From Pseudomonadota bacterium (GTDB lineage Bacteria > Pseudomonadota > Alphaproteobacteria > Rhizobiales > Rhizobiaceae): DNA of 64,000 nucleotides. Position numbers and translations under genes: made by a program. Positions within the stretch are counted from its first letter, which is position 1. Every line of letters starts with the position of its first letter. The notes under the pieces were generated by a model that was not told where the DNA came from, did not search any database, and saw only the letters and a program-made list of their open reading frames with translations. The DNA is taken from assembly GCA_023457435.1 (NCBI GenBank), contig JAEWLS010000045.1, positions 62,001 to 126,000 of the forward strand. The letters run 5' to 3'. Of the stretch, positions 1-8,329 are shown one piece after another.

Positions 1-2
1 TT

Positions 3-1268
3 ACCCTGGCGACATTGGCCGACCACGTAACCGTAGATCCCGGTACAATGGTCGCGACCGTCAAGATCATCCCATTCGGGGTGGCGGCGGCGAAGGTCGA
101 TGCGGCAGTGAAGGCATTGCGAGGTGCGGCTGTGCTGCGCGTACACGCGTTCAGCGCCCGTCGCGTGGCACTGGTGCAGACGGTGCTGCCTTCGACAAAG
201 CCGACTGTTCTAGACAAGACCACCAAGGTCACCGAACAGCGCTTGAGACGCTCGGGCAGCACGATCGCGGTCGAGAACCGCGTCAACCACGACGCCGGTG
301 AACTCTCGGTGACGCTCCGCCGGCTGGAGCGCTCGGCCGATATCATCATCATCTTTGGCGCCTCCGCGGTAAGCGACGACGATGACGTCGTCCCCGCGGC
401 GATCCGGCTTGCGGGAGGTACGGTCGAACGGGTGGGGATGCCCGTCGATCCTGGCAATTTGCTGGTCCTTGGCACCCTTTCGGGAAAGCAGGTAATCGGC
501 GCCCCCGGCTGTGCGCGCAGCCAGAAAACCAACGGCTTCGACTGGGTGATAGACCGGCTGTTCGCAGGTCTTGCCGTCGATGCCGACAGCATCGGACGCA
601 TGGGCGTCGGCGGCTTGCTGACCGAAATAGCCGCACGGCCGCAGCCCCGCGAGCCACGGGTAGCGCGCGATCTCGCCGTTGCGGGCGTGTTGCTCGCTGC
701 CGGCCGGTCCAGCCGGATGGGCGGCGCGAACAAGCTCCTGGCCGAGTTCGACGGCGAGCCGCTGGTCAGGCTTAGCGCCAAACGGCTTGCGGAAAGTTCG
801 GCGAGACCGGTCGTCGCTGTGCTTGGACACCAGGCCGAAGAGGTGCGCGATGCGATCGGCGATGTCGCGATCGGCTGCATCGACAACCCCGACTTCGCGT
901 CCGGCCTTGCGAGCTCGCTGAAGGCTGGTATCCGCGCCCTTGGATCGAGCACCGAGGGCGTGCTGGTGATGCTCGCCGACATGCCTGGCGTGACGGCAAC
1001 GGACCTCGACCGGATGATCGCCACATTCCGCAGGCACGGCGGCCAGGCGGTTGTTCGGGCTACCGCGGGCGGGCAGCGTGGCAATCCGGTGATCCTGCCG
1101 GCCGCGCTGGTGGCCCGGGTGGACGAACTCGAAGGCGATACGGGAGCACGTCACCTGATCGAGACTGGCGGACTGGAGATTGTCGACGTCGAGCTCGGCG
1201 AGGCGGCGCGCCTTGACGTCGATACGCCCGAAGCCCTTGCGGCTGCGGGCGGAAAGGTAGTCTCTTGA
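3..1268 (+). CDS. Molybdopterin-binding / MobA-like nucleotidyltransferase fusion (5' end outside the window)
   Basis: The reading frame is open from the left edge and the first possible start (TTG at 15) lies inside the domain, so the N-terminus is missing. The first ~215 visible residues resemble a MogA/MoeA-type molybdopterin-binding domain, with an IIIIFGASAVSDDDDVVP segment near residue 112. From about residue 220 a MobA-like NTP-transferase domain begins with the nucleotide-binding loop LLAAGRSSRMGG and a later LVMLADMPG metal-site motif. Known members of this fusion act in molybdenum cofactor maturation (cytidylyl transfer) for xanthine-dehydrogenase-type enzymes. That specific role is inferred here. 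The stop overlaps the TTG start of the next gene, suggesting translational coupling. Confidence 0.8.
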   Translation, partial: TLATLADHVTVDPGTMVATVKIIPFGVAAAKVDAAVKALRGAAVLRVHAFSARRVALVQTVLPSTKPTVLDKTTKVTEQRLRRSGSTIAVENRVNHDAGELSVTLRRLERSADIIIIFGASAVSDDDDVVPAAIRLAGGTVERVGMPVDPGNLLVLGTLSGKQVIGAPGCARSQKTNGFDWVIDRLFAGLAVDADSIGRMGVGGLLTEIAARPQPREPRVARDLAVAGVLLAAGRSSRMGGANKLLAEFDGEPLVRLSAKRLAESSARPVVAVLGHQAEEVRDAIGDVAIGCIDNPDFASGLASSLKAGIRALGSSTEGVLVMLADMPGVTATDLDRMIATFRRHGGQAVVRATAGGQRGNPVILPAALVARVDELEGDTGARHLIETGGLEIVDVELGEAARLDVDTPEALAAAGGKVVS

Positions 1269-2128
1269 GGGCCGTCCTGTGCGCAATGGCGCTTTTTGCC
1301 GCCAGTACGCTGGCGCGTGCCGACCTGCTGCCGCCACACAAGGACGACCTCTTCGCCTATCCGGATCTGCTGTCATCCGAAGACGGCGGAAACTATCGCG
1401 TGGTCAACTACCTACCCATGCGCGATCTCTACGGCCGCGACGAGATCCCCGAACGGCGAGTTGATGCCAAGTACGTGGCGCTAGGCGTCCGCGGTGTACA
1501 GCAGCAGCTGACCGTCGAGACGGAGATGGGCAAGATACCCCACACGATCGTCGGCAAGCCCGATGGAGCCAGCGCCATCATCGTCTACCTGCATGGACAG
1601 GGCGGATCGATGAAACAGGGGGTCGACGACTTCACCTTCGGCGGGAATTTCAACCGTATCAAGAACATGGCCGCGGCAGCCGGCGCGCTGTACATTTCGC
1701 CTGGCTTCTCGAACTTCGAAGATTCTGGTGCCCGCCAGGTCGCCGCATTGATACGCCACTACGCCGACCGCTCGCCCAGGGCGAAGATCTACGTCGCCTG
1801 CGGTTCGATGGGAGGCCAGATCTGCTGGCGCCTCGCCGACATGGCGACAGTCGCGCCGCGTCTCGGGGGACTGCTCCTGCTCGGCTCACTATGGAGCGAA
1901 GATTTCCTGAAAAGCGCCGCGTTCAAGCGGCGCGTGCCGGTCTACTTCGGCCAGGGCAGCCGCGACGAGGTCTTCACCGTCGAAAAGGTCACCGCCTTCT
2001 ACAAGCTGATCCGTGCGCGCTCGAAAAACTACCCGGTGAAAATGGTCGTGTTCAACGACGGCAGTCACGGTACGCCGATCCGCATGACGGACTGGCGCGA
2101 GACGATCAACTGGATGGCCTCGCAATAG
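1265..2128 (+). CDS. Secreted alpha/beta hydrolase, unknown substrate
   Basis: 287 aa. The N-terminus is a signal peptide (MRAVLCAMALFAASTLARA, cleavage near residue 19), so the product is probably periplasmic. An HGQGG oxyanion-hole motif lies at 110-114 and the nucleophile elbow CGSMGG places Ser at 181. Later GSRDE and DGSHG segments probably supply the acid and histidine of a serine-hydrolase triad. The start is TTG at 1265, overlapping the previous stop by 4 bases. This argues for one transcription unit, though a secreted esterase has no obvious link to molybdenum cofactor synthesis. Substrate cannot be told from sequence. Confidence 0.72.
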   Translation: MRAVLCAMALFAASTLARADLLPPHKDDLFAYPDLLSSEDGGNYRVVNYLPMRDLYGRDEIPERRVDAKYVALGVRGVQQQLTVETEMGKIPHTIVGKPDGASAIIVYLHGQGGSMKQGVDDFTFGGNFNRIKNMAAAAGALYISPGFSNFEDSGARQVAALIRHYADRSPRAKIYVACGSMGGQICWRLADMATVAPRLGGLLLLGSLWSEDFLKSAAFKRRVPVYFGQGSRDEVFTVEKVTAFYKLIRARSKNYPVKMVVFNDGSHGTPIRMTDWRETINWMASQ

Positions 2129-2149
2129 CTCGTCAGGATTATGGGGCGC

Positions 2150-3172
2150 CTAGGGGCCGGTCTGATAGTCGACCACGACCTCCGGGTTGATCTGCCCGTC
2201 ATACGACGCGTCGACCTCGTAATGCGTGAGAGAGAAGCGGCCGTCGCGGAACGCCCACGTGCCGCTTGAGGACGCGTCGCCGATACCCCGCCACATGGCG
2301 GCAGATTTGAGAGTGGAAGTTTCGGCCTCGAAGGTTGAATTCACCAGCTCCGTCTGCGCTGTGAAGCCTTTCACATAAAGGGCATCGACCTGCTTCGATT
2401 CGTCGTCGGCATATCGGATGTCGAGTTCGGGAGTGGCGAAACTCAGAACCGAAAGCTCGTCGTGCTCGTTGGCGATAAGGAATACGTGGCTCTCATTGTA
2501 CGCGCCGCGGTTGCACAGGTAGCGGAACACCCAGGCATAGCGCTTCGGCTCGCTTTCCGCGTCGGACGCGTAGTTGAACGGCAGCTCCCAGCTTTCGGCC
2601 TCGACCTCGCTGCCGTCTCGCAGAGCGGTGCAGGCTTCACGGAAACTGGCGCGGAATAGCGCGTCGGCACGCTGCTGGCGGTAAGGGGACAGATCGATCT
2701 GGGCGCCATCGCCGCATTTCTCAGGCAGGGCATCGTCGATGGAGCGATTGCTTGACTGGAGGTCCCCGCGCACGATCTGCAGCGGCGCGAAATCCTCGCC
2801 CTGGATTTGCGGGTTGGCGAGCCGAAACTCGTAGCAACCGCCATAGACCTGAGGGTCGCCATCGGCGGTGCGGGCTTCAATGGCCACCGGAAGGGCATAA
2901 TGCGTCGTGCCTGCGGCGCCTTCTTCGCTGACGCGGCCGACGCGCACGAGGACCGAATCCGTGTCGGCGTAGCCTTCGCCATATGTCGCCAGGTCCGCCG
3001 CAGGCTTCTCCGCGAAGTATGACCAGGCGCGCGGATATTCCTTGCGCGATATCGCGTTGTAGAGCGAACGAACGAGCTGCTGCGGCGACGAACGATCGTC
3101 GAGATAGGGTTCTTCAGCCGATGCGGCGCCGGCCGCTAGGGCCAGGGCACCGGCGAACATGAGCAGACGCAT
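2150..3172 (-). CDS. Exported DUF1176-like protein
   Basis: 340 aa with a clear signal peptide (MRLLMFAGALALAAGAASA). The body has scattered Cys residues (YGGCYEF, EKCGDG, EACTAL, RYLCNRG) that could form periplasmic disulfides. It ends in a pattern typical of DUF1176 proteins: a W-R/G-G-x-G-D stretch, then GTWAFRDGRFSLTHYEVDA. The function of that family is not established. The gene stands alone, convergent with the upstream hydrolase gene and divergent from the J-domain gene. The DUF assignment comes from recall of the family pattern and is moderate. Confidence 0.6.
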   Translation of the reverse strand: MRLLMFAGALALAAGAASAEEPYLDDRSSPQQLVRSLYNAISRKEYPRAWSYFAEKPAADLATYGEGYADTDSVLVRVGRVSEEGAAGTTHYALPVAIEARTADGDPQVYGGCYEFRLANPQIQGEDFAPLQIVRGDLQSSNRSIDDALPEKCGDGAQIDLSPYRQQRADALFRASFREACTALRDGSEVEAESWELPFNYASDAESEPKRYAWVFRYLCNRGAYNESHVFLIANEHDELSVLSFATPELDIRYADDESKQVDALYVKGFTAQTELVNSTFEAETSTLKSAAMWRGIGDASSSGTWAFRDGRFSLTHYEVDASYDGQINPEVVVDYQTGP

Positions 3173-3328
3173 GTGATTCCTCCGCCGATGGCAGCGAAGA
3201 GTAGCAGCGATTGCGGCGGCAATCTGCGCCTAGATAAAATCCAGCCTCGCACAGCAGAAGAACGTTAAGGTGTGACCGTCCACATTAAGCCGGACCAGGG
3301 CGGAAAAGGTCCGACAGGGAATCGGACG

Positions 3329-3772
3329 ATGGTGACATCTCAAGATTTTTCGACGATGCTGGACGAACTGCTGGCCGAGGAAGCGGCCGGCCAGCCCATG
3401 CCGACGCCTCTCGGCGCCGTCGATTATCTGAGCGCCATCGAAGAACTTCATTCCGGGCGGATCGTCATTGCCGATGACGTGACGGCGTCCTATCGCGCAC
3501 TCGAGGAGGCTGTAGAAGCGACTCCCGTTTCCACACAGCCTGCGCCGCTACCGAGCCTCGATCCGGAGGACATCGCCATAGAACTGGGCGTCGGCGAGGA
3601 GCGCGACCTGCACGAGATCGACGCCAAGCGCCGACGCTTCGCTTTCGCCAACCATCCGGATCGGGTGGCGCCGGCGCTACGCGAGCGAGCCTTGCAGCGG
3701 ATGCAGATTGCCAACATGCTCGCCGACGTCGCCAAGTCGTCGGCAAGCAAGCCTATCCAGCGGCGGAAGTGA
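3329..3772 (+). CDS. Small J-domain (DnaJ-like) protein
   Basis: 147 aa. The ATG at 3329 is chosen because AGGGA lies 8 bases upstream; a GTG at 3272 would add 19 residues without a good ribosome site. The C-terminal third (about residues 80-138) looks like a compact J-domain: helix II rich in Arg/Lys (DAKRRRFAFAN), then the diagnostic HPD tripeptide at 109-111, then a helix III-like segment (RERALQRMQIANMLADVA). HPD stimulates the ATPase of Hsp70 (DnaK). There is no G/F region, zinc finger or client-binding domain, so this would be a class III J-protein. The 3' end overlaps the MATE gene on the other strand by 20 bases. Confidence 0.6.
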   Translation: MVTSQDFSTMLDELLAEEAAGQPMPTPLGAVDYLSAIEELHSGRIVIADDVTASYRALEEAVEATPVSTQPAPLPSLDPEDIAIELGVGEERDLHEIDAKRRRFAFANHPDRVAPALRERALQRMQIANMLADVAKSSASKPIQRRK

Positions 3773-5153
3773 AGCGCCGGCGGCGCGTCCAGCGCACGGT
3801 CAGCAACAGCGCGACGGCAGCGAGCCCGGCGCACAGCCCGGTCCAGATGCCCTCGCCGCCGAAGCCGAAGCGGAAGGCGAGCAGATAGGATAGCGGCATT
3901 CCGATACCCCAGTATCCGATTGCCGCGAAGAGCATCGGCATAGAGGTATCGTGAAGCCCTCGCAGCATGCCGCTTGCCACCGCCTGTGCGCCGTCCACGA
4001 CCTGGAACAGCGCGGCAAAGGCGAGGAACGTCACCGCGGTCTCGACCAGCAAGCGGTTCGCCGGGTCCTGCACGTCCACGAAGCCCGAGATCAGCAGCCG
4101 CGGGATCGATATCATCACGAGGGCCATCATCGCCATGAAGCCGACGCCGATGACGAACGCGGTCCAGCCGGCGCGGGCGACCCCCTCGGCGTCGCGTGCG
4201 CCGTAGGCGCGGCCGACGCGCACCGTTGCCGCCTGACCCAGTCCCATCGGCACCATGAAGCTGACCGAGGCGATCTGCAGCGCGATCGCGTGAGCCGCCA
4301 GCGAGATGGCGTCGATCAAGCCCATCAGGAATGCAGCTGCGTTGAAGACCGAAACCTCGAACACGAGGATGCCGCCGATCGGCAGACCAAGGCGCGCCAG
4401 CGCCGCGAGCCGCGGCCAGTCGGCGCGCCAAAACCGCCCGAAGATGCGATAGCGGCGGAAGCGGCGCTCGGTGATTAGGACCAAGGCCAGCCCTGCGAAC
4501 ATGAGGGTCGAGGCCAGCGTCGTCGCGATGCCCGCGCCGACAATGCCGAGCGCCGGCAGTCCGAAATGGCCGAACATCAGCGCCCAGGCCGCCAGCGCGT
4601 TGAACAGCACGGTTACGCCGACGACGGCCAACGCCCAGCCTGGCCGCTCCAGGGCGGATACGAAGGACCGCAGCACGACATACCAGTAGAAGGGAAGGGC
4701 GGCCCACTGCAGTGCGCGAACATACTCGCCGGCAAGGGCGGCGAGCCGAGGTTCCTGGCCCATCGCGAGAAGCGCGGGTTCGGCTCCGAACCAGAGGAAC
4801 ACCCACAGCGGGATCACGGCGAACAGCGCCAGCCACATACCCTGACGCACCGTTCGACGCACGTCGCGGACGGAATGCCGGTTGCGGCCGAGCGCGGTCG
4901 CGATCATCGGCGAGGTGGCGATGATCAGTCCCATGCCGAAGATCATCGGTGTAAAGTAGATACTGGTGCCGAGCGTGCCCGCGGCCAGAACCTTGGGTCC
5001 TAGCCGGCCCATCAGCGCGACGTCGGTTGTCGTCATTGCGGTCTGGCCGAGATTGGTCAGGATCATCGGCCAGGCGAGGCCGACCGTGGCCCGCGCTTCT
5101 GTCAGCCAACTTGCGGAAGGGGCGCCGGAAGCGCCGGATACGGCGACTGACAT
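3753..5153 (-). CDS. MATE family multidrug/Na+ efflux transporter
   Basis: 466 aa, about 12 hydrophobic helices in two pseudo-symmetric halves, beginning with the MATE N-terminal pattern (LAWPMILTNLGQTAMTTTDV). Family members exchange cationic drugs or metabolites for H+ or Na+ across the inner membrane. The ATG at 5153 is preferred over the long upstream extension: GGAG lies 8 bases upstream, homology begins shortly after, and the extension would overlap the ABM-fold gene. The C-terminus is basic (RWTRRRR). Substrate is unknown. Confidence 0.88.
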   Translation of the reverse strand: MSVAVSGASGAPSASWLTEARATVGLAWPMILTNLGQTAMTTTDVALMGRLGPKVLAAGTLGTSIYFTPMIFGMGLIIATSPMIATALGRNRHSVRDVRRTVRQGMWLALFAVIPLWVFLWFGAEPALLAMGQEPRLAALAGEYVRALQWAALPFYWYVVLRSFVSALERPGWALAVVGVTVLFNALAAWALMFGHFGLPALGIVGAGIATTLASTLMFAGLALVLITERRFRRYRIFGRFWRADWPRLAALARLGLPIGGILVFEVSVFNAAAFLMGLIDAISLAAHAIALQIASVSFMVPMGLGQAATVRVGRAYGARDAEGVARAGWTAFVIGVGFMAMMALVMISIPRLLISGFVDVQDPANRLLVETAVTFLAFAALFQVVDGAQAVASGMLRGLHDTSMPMLFAAIGYWGIGMPLSYLLAFRFGFGGEGIWTGLCAGLAAVALLLTVRWTRRRRFTSAAG

Positions 5154-5236
5154 GCCCGTGCTCCAGTGAGCGGGTGCTTGTAGCGTACGTGCGGTCTCAG
5201 GCAAGGGGGCTGGCGGTAGGCCAGCCATCTCAGCGT

Positions 5237-5548
5237 TCAGCCGAAGCTTTCGTCGATATGCTCGACCTTGTCCGCTATGACATTGTCGATGACAACACGG
5301 GACAGGAGCTTCGGGCCTACGGCCCAAAGTGCACGCATGTGATCGGTATTCTCGTGCCGGCGGTGGGCGGCTTCGTCGGTGAAGGCCTCGGCGAGCAGGA
5401 TCACGTCCGGATTATCTGGCATCGGAACGAGCTCGATGTATTTGCAATCCGGATCGAGCCGGCTCAGGCGGAGATGCTCCTGTGCGGCTTCGAGATACTC
5501 AGCGCGCTTCCCGGGCTTAGCGGTGAAGTAGCCAACGATGAGCTTCAT
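5237..5548 (-). CDS. Antibiotic biosynthesis monooxygenase (ABM)-fold protein
   Basis: 103 aa, the usual length of a single ABM ferredoxin-like domain. It starts with a beta strand (MKLIVGYFTAKPGK), continues with the family helix EYLEAAQEHLRLSRLDPDC, and has the strand VILLAEAFTDEAAHRRHENTD that in relatives carries the dimer and active-site face. Homologues include quinol monooxygenases and small stress proteins; the substrate is not predictable. It lies upstream of the MATE gene on the same strand (gap about 83 bases), so the two could be co-transcribed. Confidence 0.75.
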   Translation of the reverse strand: MKLIVGYFTAKPGKRAEYLEAAQEHLRLSRLDPDCKYIELVPMPDNPDVILLAEAFTDEAAHRRHENTDHMRALWAVGPKLLSRVVIDNVIADKVEHIDESFG

Positions 5549-5696
5549 CGCTTCCTCCCGGAAACAGTCTTACGCTACGGCGCAAGCCTGGCAAGGCAGA
5601 TGTGCCGCGGTGGTCAAGGTCCCTCTCTTGGATAACGCGGCGTCAGCCGATTTTCCTCTGGCGGAATCGGCACGCCGACGCTAAGGCTCGGTTCCC

Positions 5697-7325
5697 ATGG
5701 CGCGACATGTTTTCATAACCGGCGGCGTGGTCTCCTCACTCGGCAAGGGCATAGCGGCAGCGGCTTTGGGCGCGCTGCTGCAGGCTCGCGGGTATCGAGT
5801 CCGCATCCGCAAGCTCGACCCGTACCTGAACGTCGATCCTGGAACGATGAGCCCGTACCAGCACGGCGAGGTCTTCGTTACCGACGACGGCGCCGAAACC
5901 GACCTCGACCTCGGCCATTACGAGCGCTTCACGGGCCGCTCTGCCAATCAGTCGGACAACATCACCACCGGGCGCGTCTACAAGAATATCATCGACCGCG
6001 AACGGCGCGGCGACTATCTCGGCGCGACCGTGCAGGTCATCCCGCACGTCACCGACGAGATCAAGAATTTCATCCTCGAGGGCAACGAGGACTTCGATTT
6101 CGTGCTGTGCGAGATCGGCGGGACGGTCGGCGACATCGAGGCCATGCCGTTCCTCGAGACGATCCGCCAGGTCGGCAACCAGCTGCCGAGGGGCGGGGCT
6201 GTCTACATCCATCTAACCCTGATGCCGTGGATCCCCGCGGCCGGCGAACTGAAGACCAAGCCGACGCAACATTCGGTGAAAGAGCTGCGCTCCATCGGCA
6301 TAGCACCGGACATCCTTCTGGTCCGGGCCGACCGGCCGATCCCGCGCGAGGAGCGGCGAAAGCTCTCGCTGTTCTGCAATGTGCGGGAAAGTGCAGTCAT
6401 CCAGGCGCTCGACGTCGCGCACATCTACGACGTGCCGATCGCCTACCACCAGGAAGGTCTCGATTCGGAGGTCCTGGCGGCATTCGGTATCGACCCGGCG
6501 CCAAAGCCCCGCATGGAGCGTTGGCAGGAAGTTTCGGACCGCATCCACAACCCCGAAGGCGAGGTGACTATCGCCGTCGTTGGCAAGTACACGGGCCTCA
6601 AGGATGCCTACAAGTCGCTGATCGAGGCGCTGTCGCATGGCGGCATGGCAAATCGCGTGAAGGTGAAGCTCGACTGGATAGAGAGCGAGGTCTTCGAGAA
6701 GGAAGATCCTGCGCCGTTCCTCGAGAAGGTTCACGGCATCTTGGTGCCGGGCGGCTTCGGGGAGCGCGGGTCTGAGGGCAAGATACTCGCGGCGAAGTTC
6801 GCGCGAGAGCGAAAGGTGCCGTACTTCGGCATCTGCTTCGGTATGCAGATGGCCTGTATCGAAGCGGCGCGCTCGTTGGCAGGCGTCGAAAAGGCGTCCT
6901 CGACGGAGTTCGGCCCGACGCCGGAACCGGTCGTCGGCCTGATGACGGAATGGCTCAAGGGAAACATGTTGGAGAAGCGGGCGGCGTCAGGCGACCTCGG
7001 CGGTACGATGCGCCTCGGCGCTTACGCGGCGCGGCTCGCTGCCGGCTCCAAGATTTCCGAGATCTACGGCAGCACGGACATATCGGAGCGGCACCGCCAC
7101 CGGTACGAAGTCAACATCGACTACAAGGAGCGGCTCGAGGATTGCGGCCTGGTTTTCGCCGGCATGTCGCCGGATGGCGTTCTGCCGGAGACGATCGAGT
7201 ATGCCGACCACCCGTGGTTCATCGGCGTGCAGTATCATCCCGAGCTGAAGTCGAAGCCGTTCGAGCCGCATCCGCTGTTTGCGAGCTTCATCGGCGCCGC
7301 GGTCGAGCAAAGCCGGCTGGTGTGA
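5697..7325 (+). CDS. pyrG: CTP synthase
   Basis: 542 aa, full length. It converts UTP, ATP and glutamine to CTP, the last step of de novo pyrimidine nucleotide synthesis. The N-terminal amidoligase domain opens with ITGGVVSSLGKGI (P-loop), followed by DPYLNVDPGTMSPYQHGEV. The C-terminal class I glutamine amidotransferase domain has its nucleophile at Cys380 (FGICFGMQ) and the His/Glu pair in YHPELKSKPFEPHP. In many Rhizobiales secG lies just upstream and kdsA/eno nearby; neither is seen here, so the local order is rearranged or differs. The next gene is convergent, 13 bases away. Confidence 0.98.
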   Translation: MARHVFITGGVVSSLGKGIAAAALGALLQARGYRVRIRKLDPYLNVDPGTMSPYQHGEVFVTDDGAETDLDLGHYERFTGRSANQSDNITTGRVYKNIIDRERRGDYLGATVQVIPHVTDEIKNFILEGNEDFDFVLCEIGGTVGDIEAMPFLETIRQVGNQLPRGGAVYIHLTLMPWIPAAGELKTKPTQHSVKELRSIGIAPDILLVRADRPIPREERRKLSLFCNVRESAVIQALDVAHIYDVPIAYHQEGLDSEVLAAFGIDPAPKPRMERWQEVSDRIHNPEGEVTIAVVGKYTGLKDAYKSLIEALSHGGMANRVKVKLDWIESEVFEKEDPAPFLEKVHGILVPGGFGERGSEGKILAAKFARERKVPYFGICFGMQMACIEAARSLAGVEKASSTEFGPTPEPVVGLMTEWLKGNMLEKRAASGDLGGTMRLGAYAARLAAGSKISEIYGSTDISERHRHRYEVNIDYKERLEDCGLVFAGMSPDGVLPETIEYADHPWFIGVQYHPELKSKPFEPHPLFASFIGAAVEQSRLV

Positions 7326-7338
7326 GCCGGTCTGCCTT

Positions 7339-7647
7339 CTAGAATTCCAGCGCCGATCCGACTTCGGCGGTGCGCGCCTTCTTGTCGAAGACGCAGACCA
7401 GCATGCGCTCCGCGTCCGAGCCGCCCACTTCGGGACCGAAAAGCACGGCGACGCCGTAGCTCTCGGTGCCGAAAGGATCGACCACGATTTCCGGATTTTT
7501 CAGCACGCCCTGCGCTGCCTGCTCGCATTTGGTCTCTACCTCGATGCGGAACTCCGCCCATGCATCGTCGCTCGATGCCGAGGCGGCGGAAGCCGCAAAC
7601 GCGACGGCCGCTCCGATGAACGAAGGCAGTGCAAGTTGGCGACACAT
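7339..7647 (-). CDS. Small exported protein, function unknown
   Basis: 102 aa. The first ~25 residues form a signal peptide (ALPSFIGAAVAFAASAASA), so the mature protein is about 77 residues and probably periplasmic. It has two cysteines (ETKCEQ and LVCVFD) that could form one disulfide. I do not recognise a family. It lies between pyrG (convergent) and aat (same strand, 55 bases away). Confidence 0.6.
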   Translation of the reverse strand: MCRQLALPSFIGAAVAFAASAASASSDDAWAEFRIEVETKCEQAAQGVLKNPEIVVDPFGTESYGVAVLFGPEVGGSDAERMLVCVFDKKARTAEVGSALEF

Positions 7648-7702
7648 TTTCCGATCACTCCGCTTACCGTCACACTACCGGGGGCGGCGCAGTCTGGAAA
7701 GG

Positions 7703-8314
7703 TCAGAACCGCGCCTCGCCGGCAAGCGCTTCCGCGAGCATCCTCTCATAGCGGCCGCGCGGGACGTCGATGGCCCCGAAGCGTTTCAGGTGCTCCGTGG
7801 TGAACTGCGTGTCGAGCAGCTCGAAACCACGCTCCGCAAGATGGGTGACCAAGTGCGCCAGACAAACCTTCGAGGCGTCCGCCTCACGTGAGAACATGCT
7901 CTCGCCGAAGAAAGCACGGCCCAGCGTGACGCCGTAGAGCCCGCCGACAAGCTTGTCGCCGTGCCAGGCTTCGACGGTGTGGCAGAAACCGCGGTCGAAC
8001 AGAGCGCCATAAGCGTCGCGTATCGGCCCGTTGATCCAGGTCTTCTTTCGTCCGCGGGCAGGCTCCGCGCAACCATCGATGACACCGTGGAAATCGCTGT
8101 CACGGCGTATCTCGAAGCGACCTTGCCTGATCTTCTTCGCAAGGCTCCGCGGCATGTGGAACGCGTTCAGCGGCAGCACGCCGCGCGTCTCGGGCCTTAC
8201 CCAGAACACTTCCGGGTCGTCCGCGGCCTCCGCCATCGGAAAGACGCCGGAGGCATAGGCGCGGATCAGCAGATCCGGCGGAATACGGTATCCGGGCGCG
8301 AAAGGACGCGTCAC
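7703..8314 (-). CDS. aat: Leucyl/phenylalanyl-tRNA--protein transferase
   Basis: 203 aa, normal length. It transfers Leu or Phe from tRNA to N-terminal Arg/Lys of proteins, creating N-degrons read by ClpS/ClpAP. The family signature is present from the start: IPPDLLIRAYASGVFPMAE, then FWVRPETRGVLPL, then the catalytic-region motif VEAWHGDKLVGGLYGVTLGR and FFGESMFSREADASK. It lies 16 bases downstream of accC on the same strand, an arrangement common in rhizobia, so it is probably the last gene of the acc transcript. Confidence 0.95.
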   Translation of the reverse strand: MTRPFAPGYRIPPDLLIRAYASGVFPMAEAADDPEVFWVRPETRGVLPLNAFHMPRSLAKKIRQGRFEIRRDSDFHGVIDGCAEPARGRKKTWINGPIRDAYGALFDRGFCHTVEAWHGDKLVGGLYGVTLGRAFFGESMFSREADASKVCLAHLVTHLAERGFELLDTQFTTEHLKRFGAIDVPRGRYERMLAEALAGEARF

Positions 8315-8329
8315 GACGACGTCCCCGGA

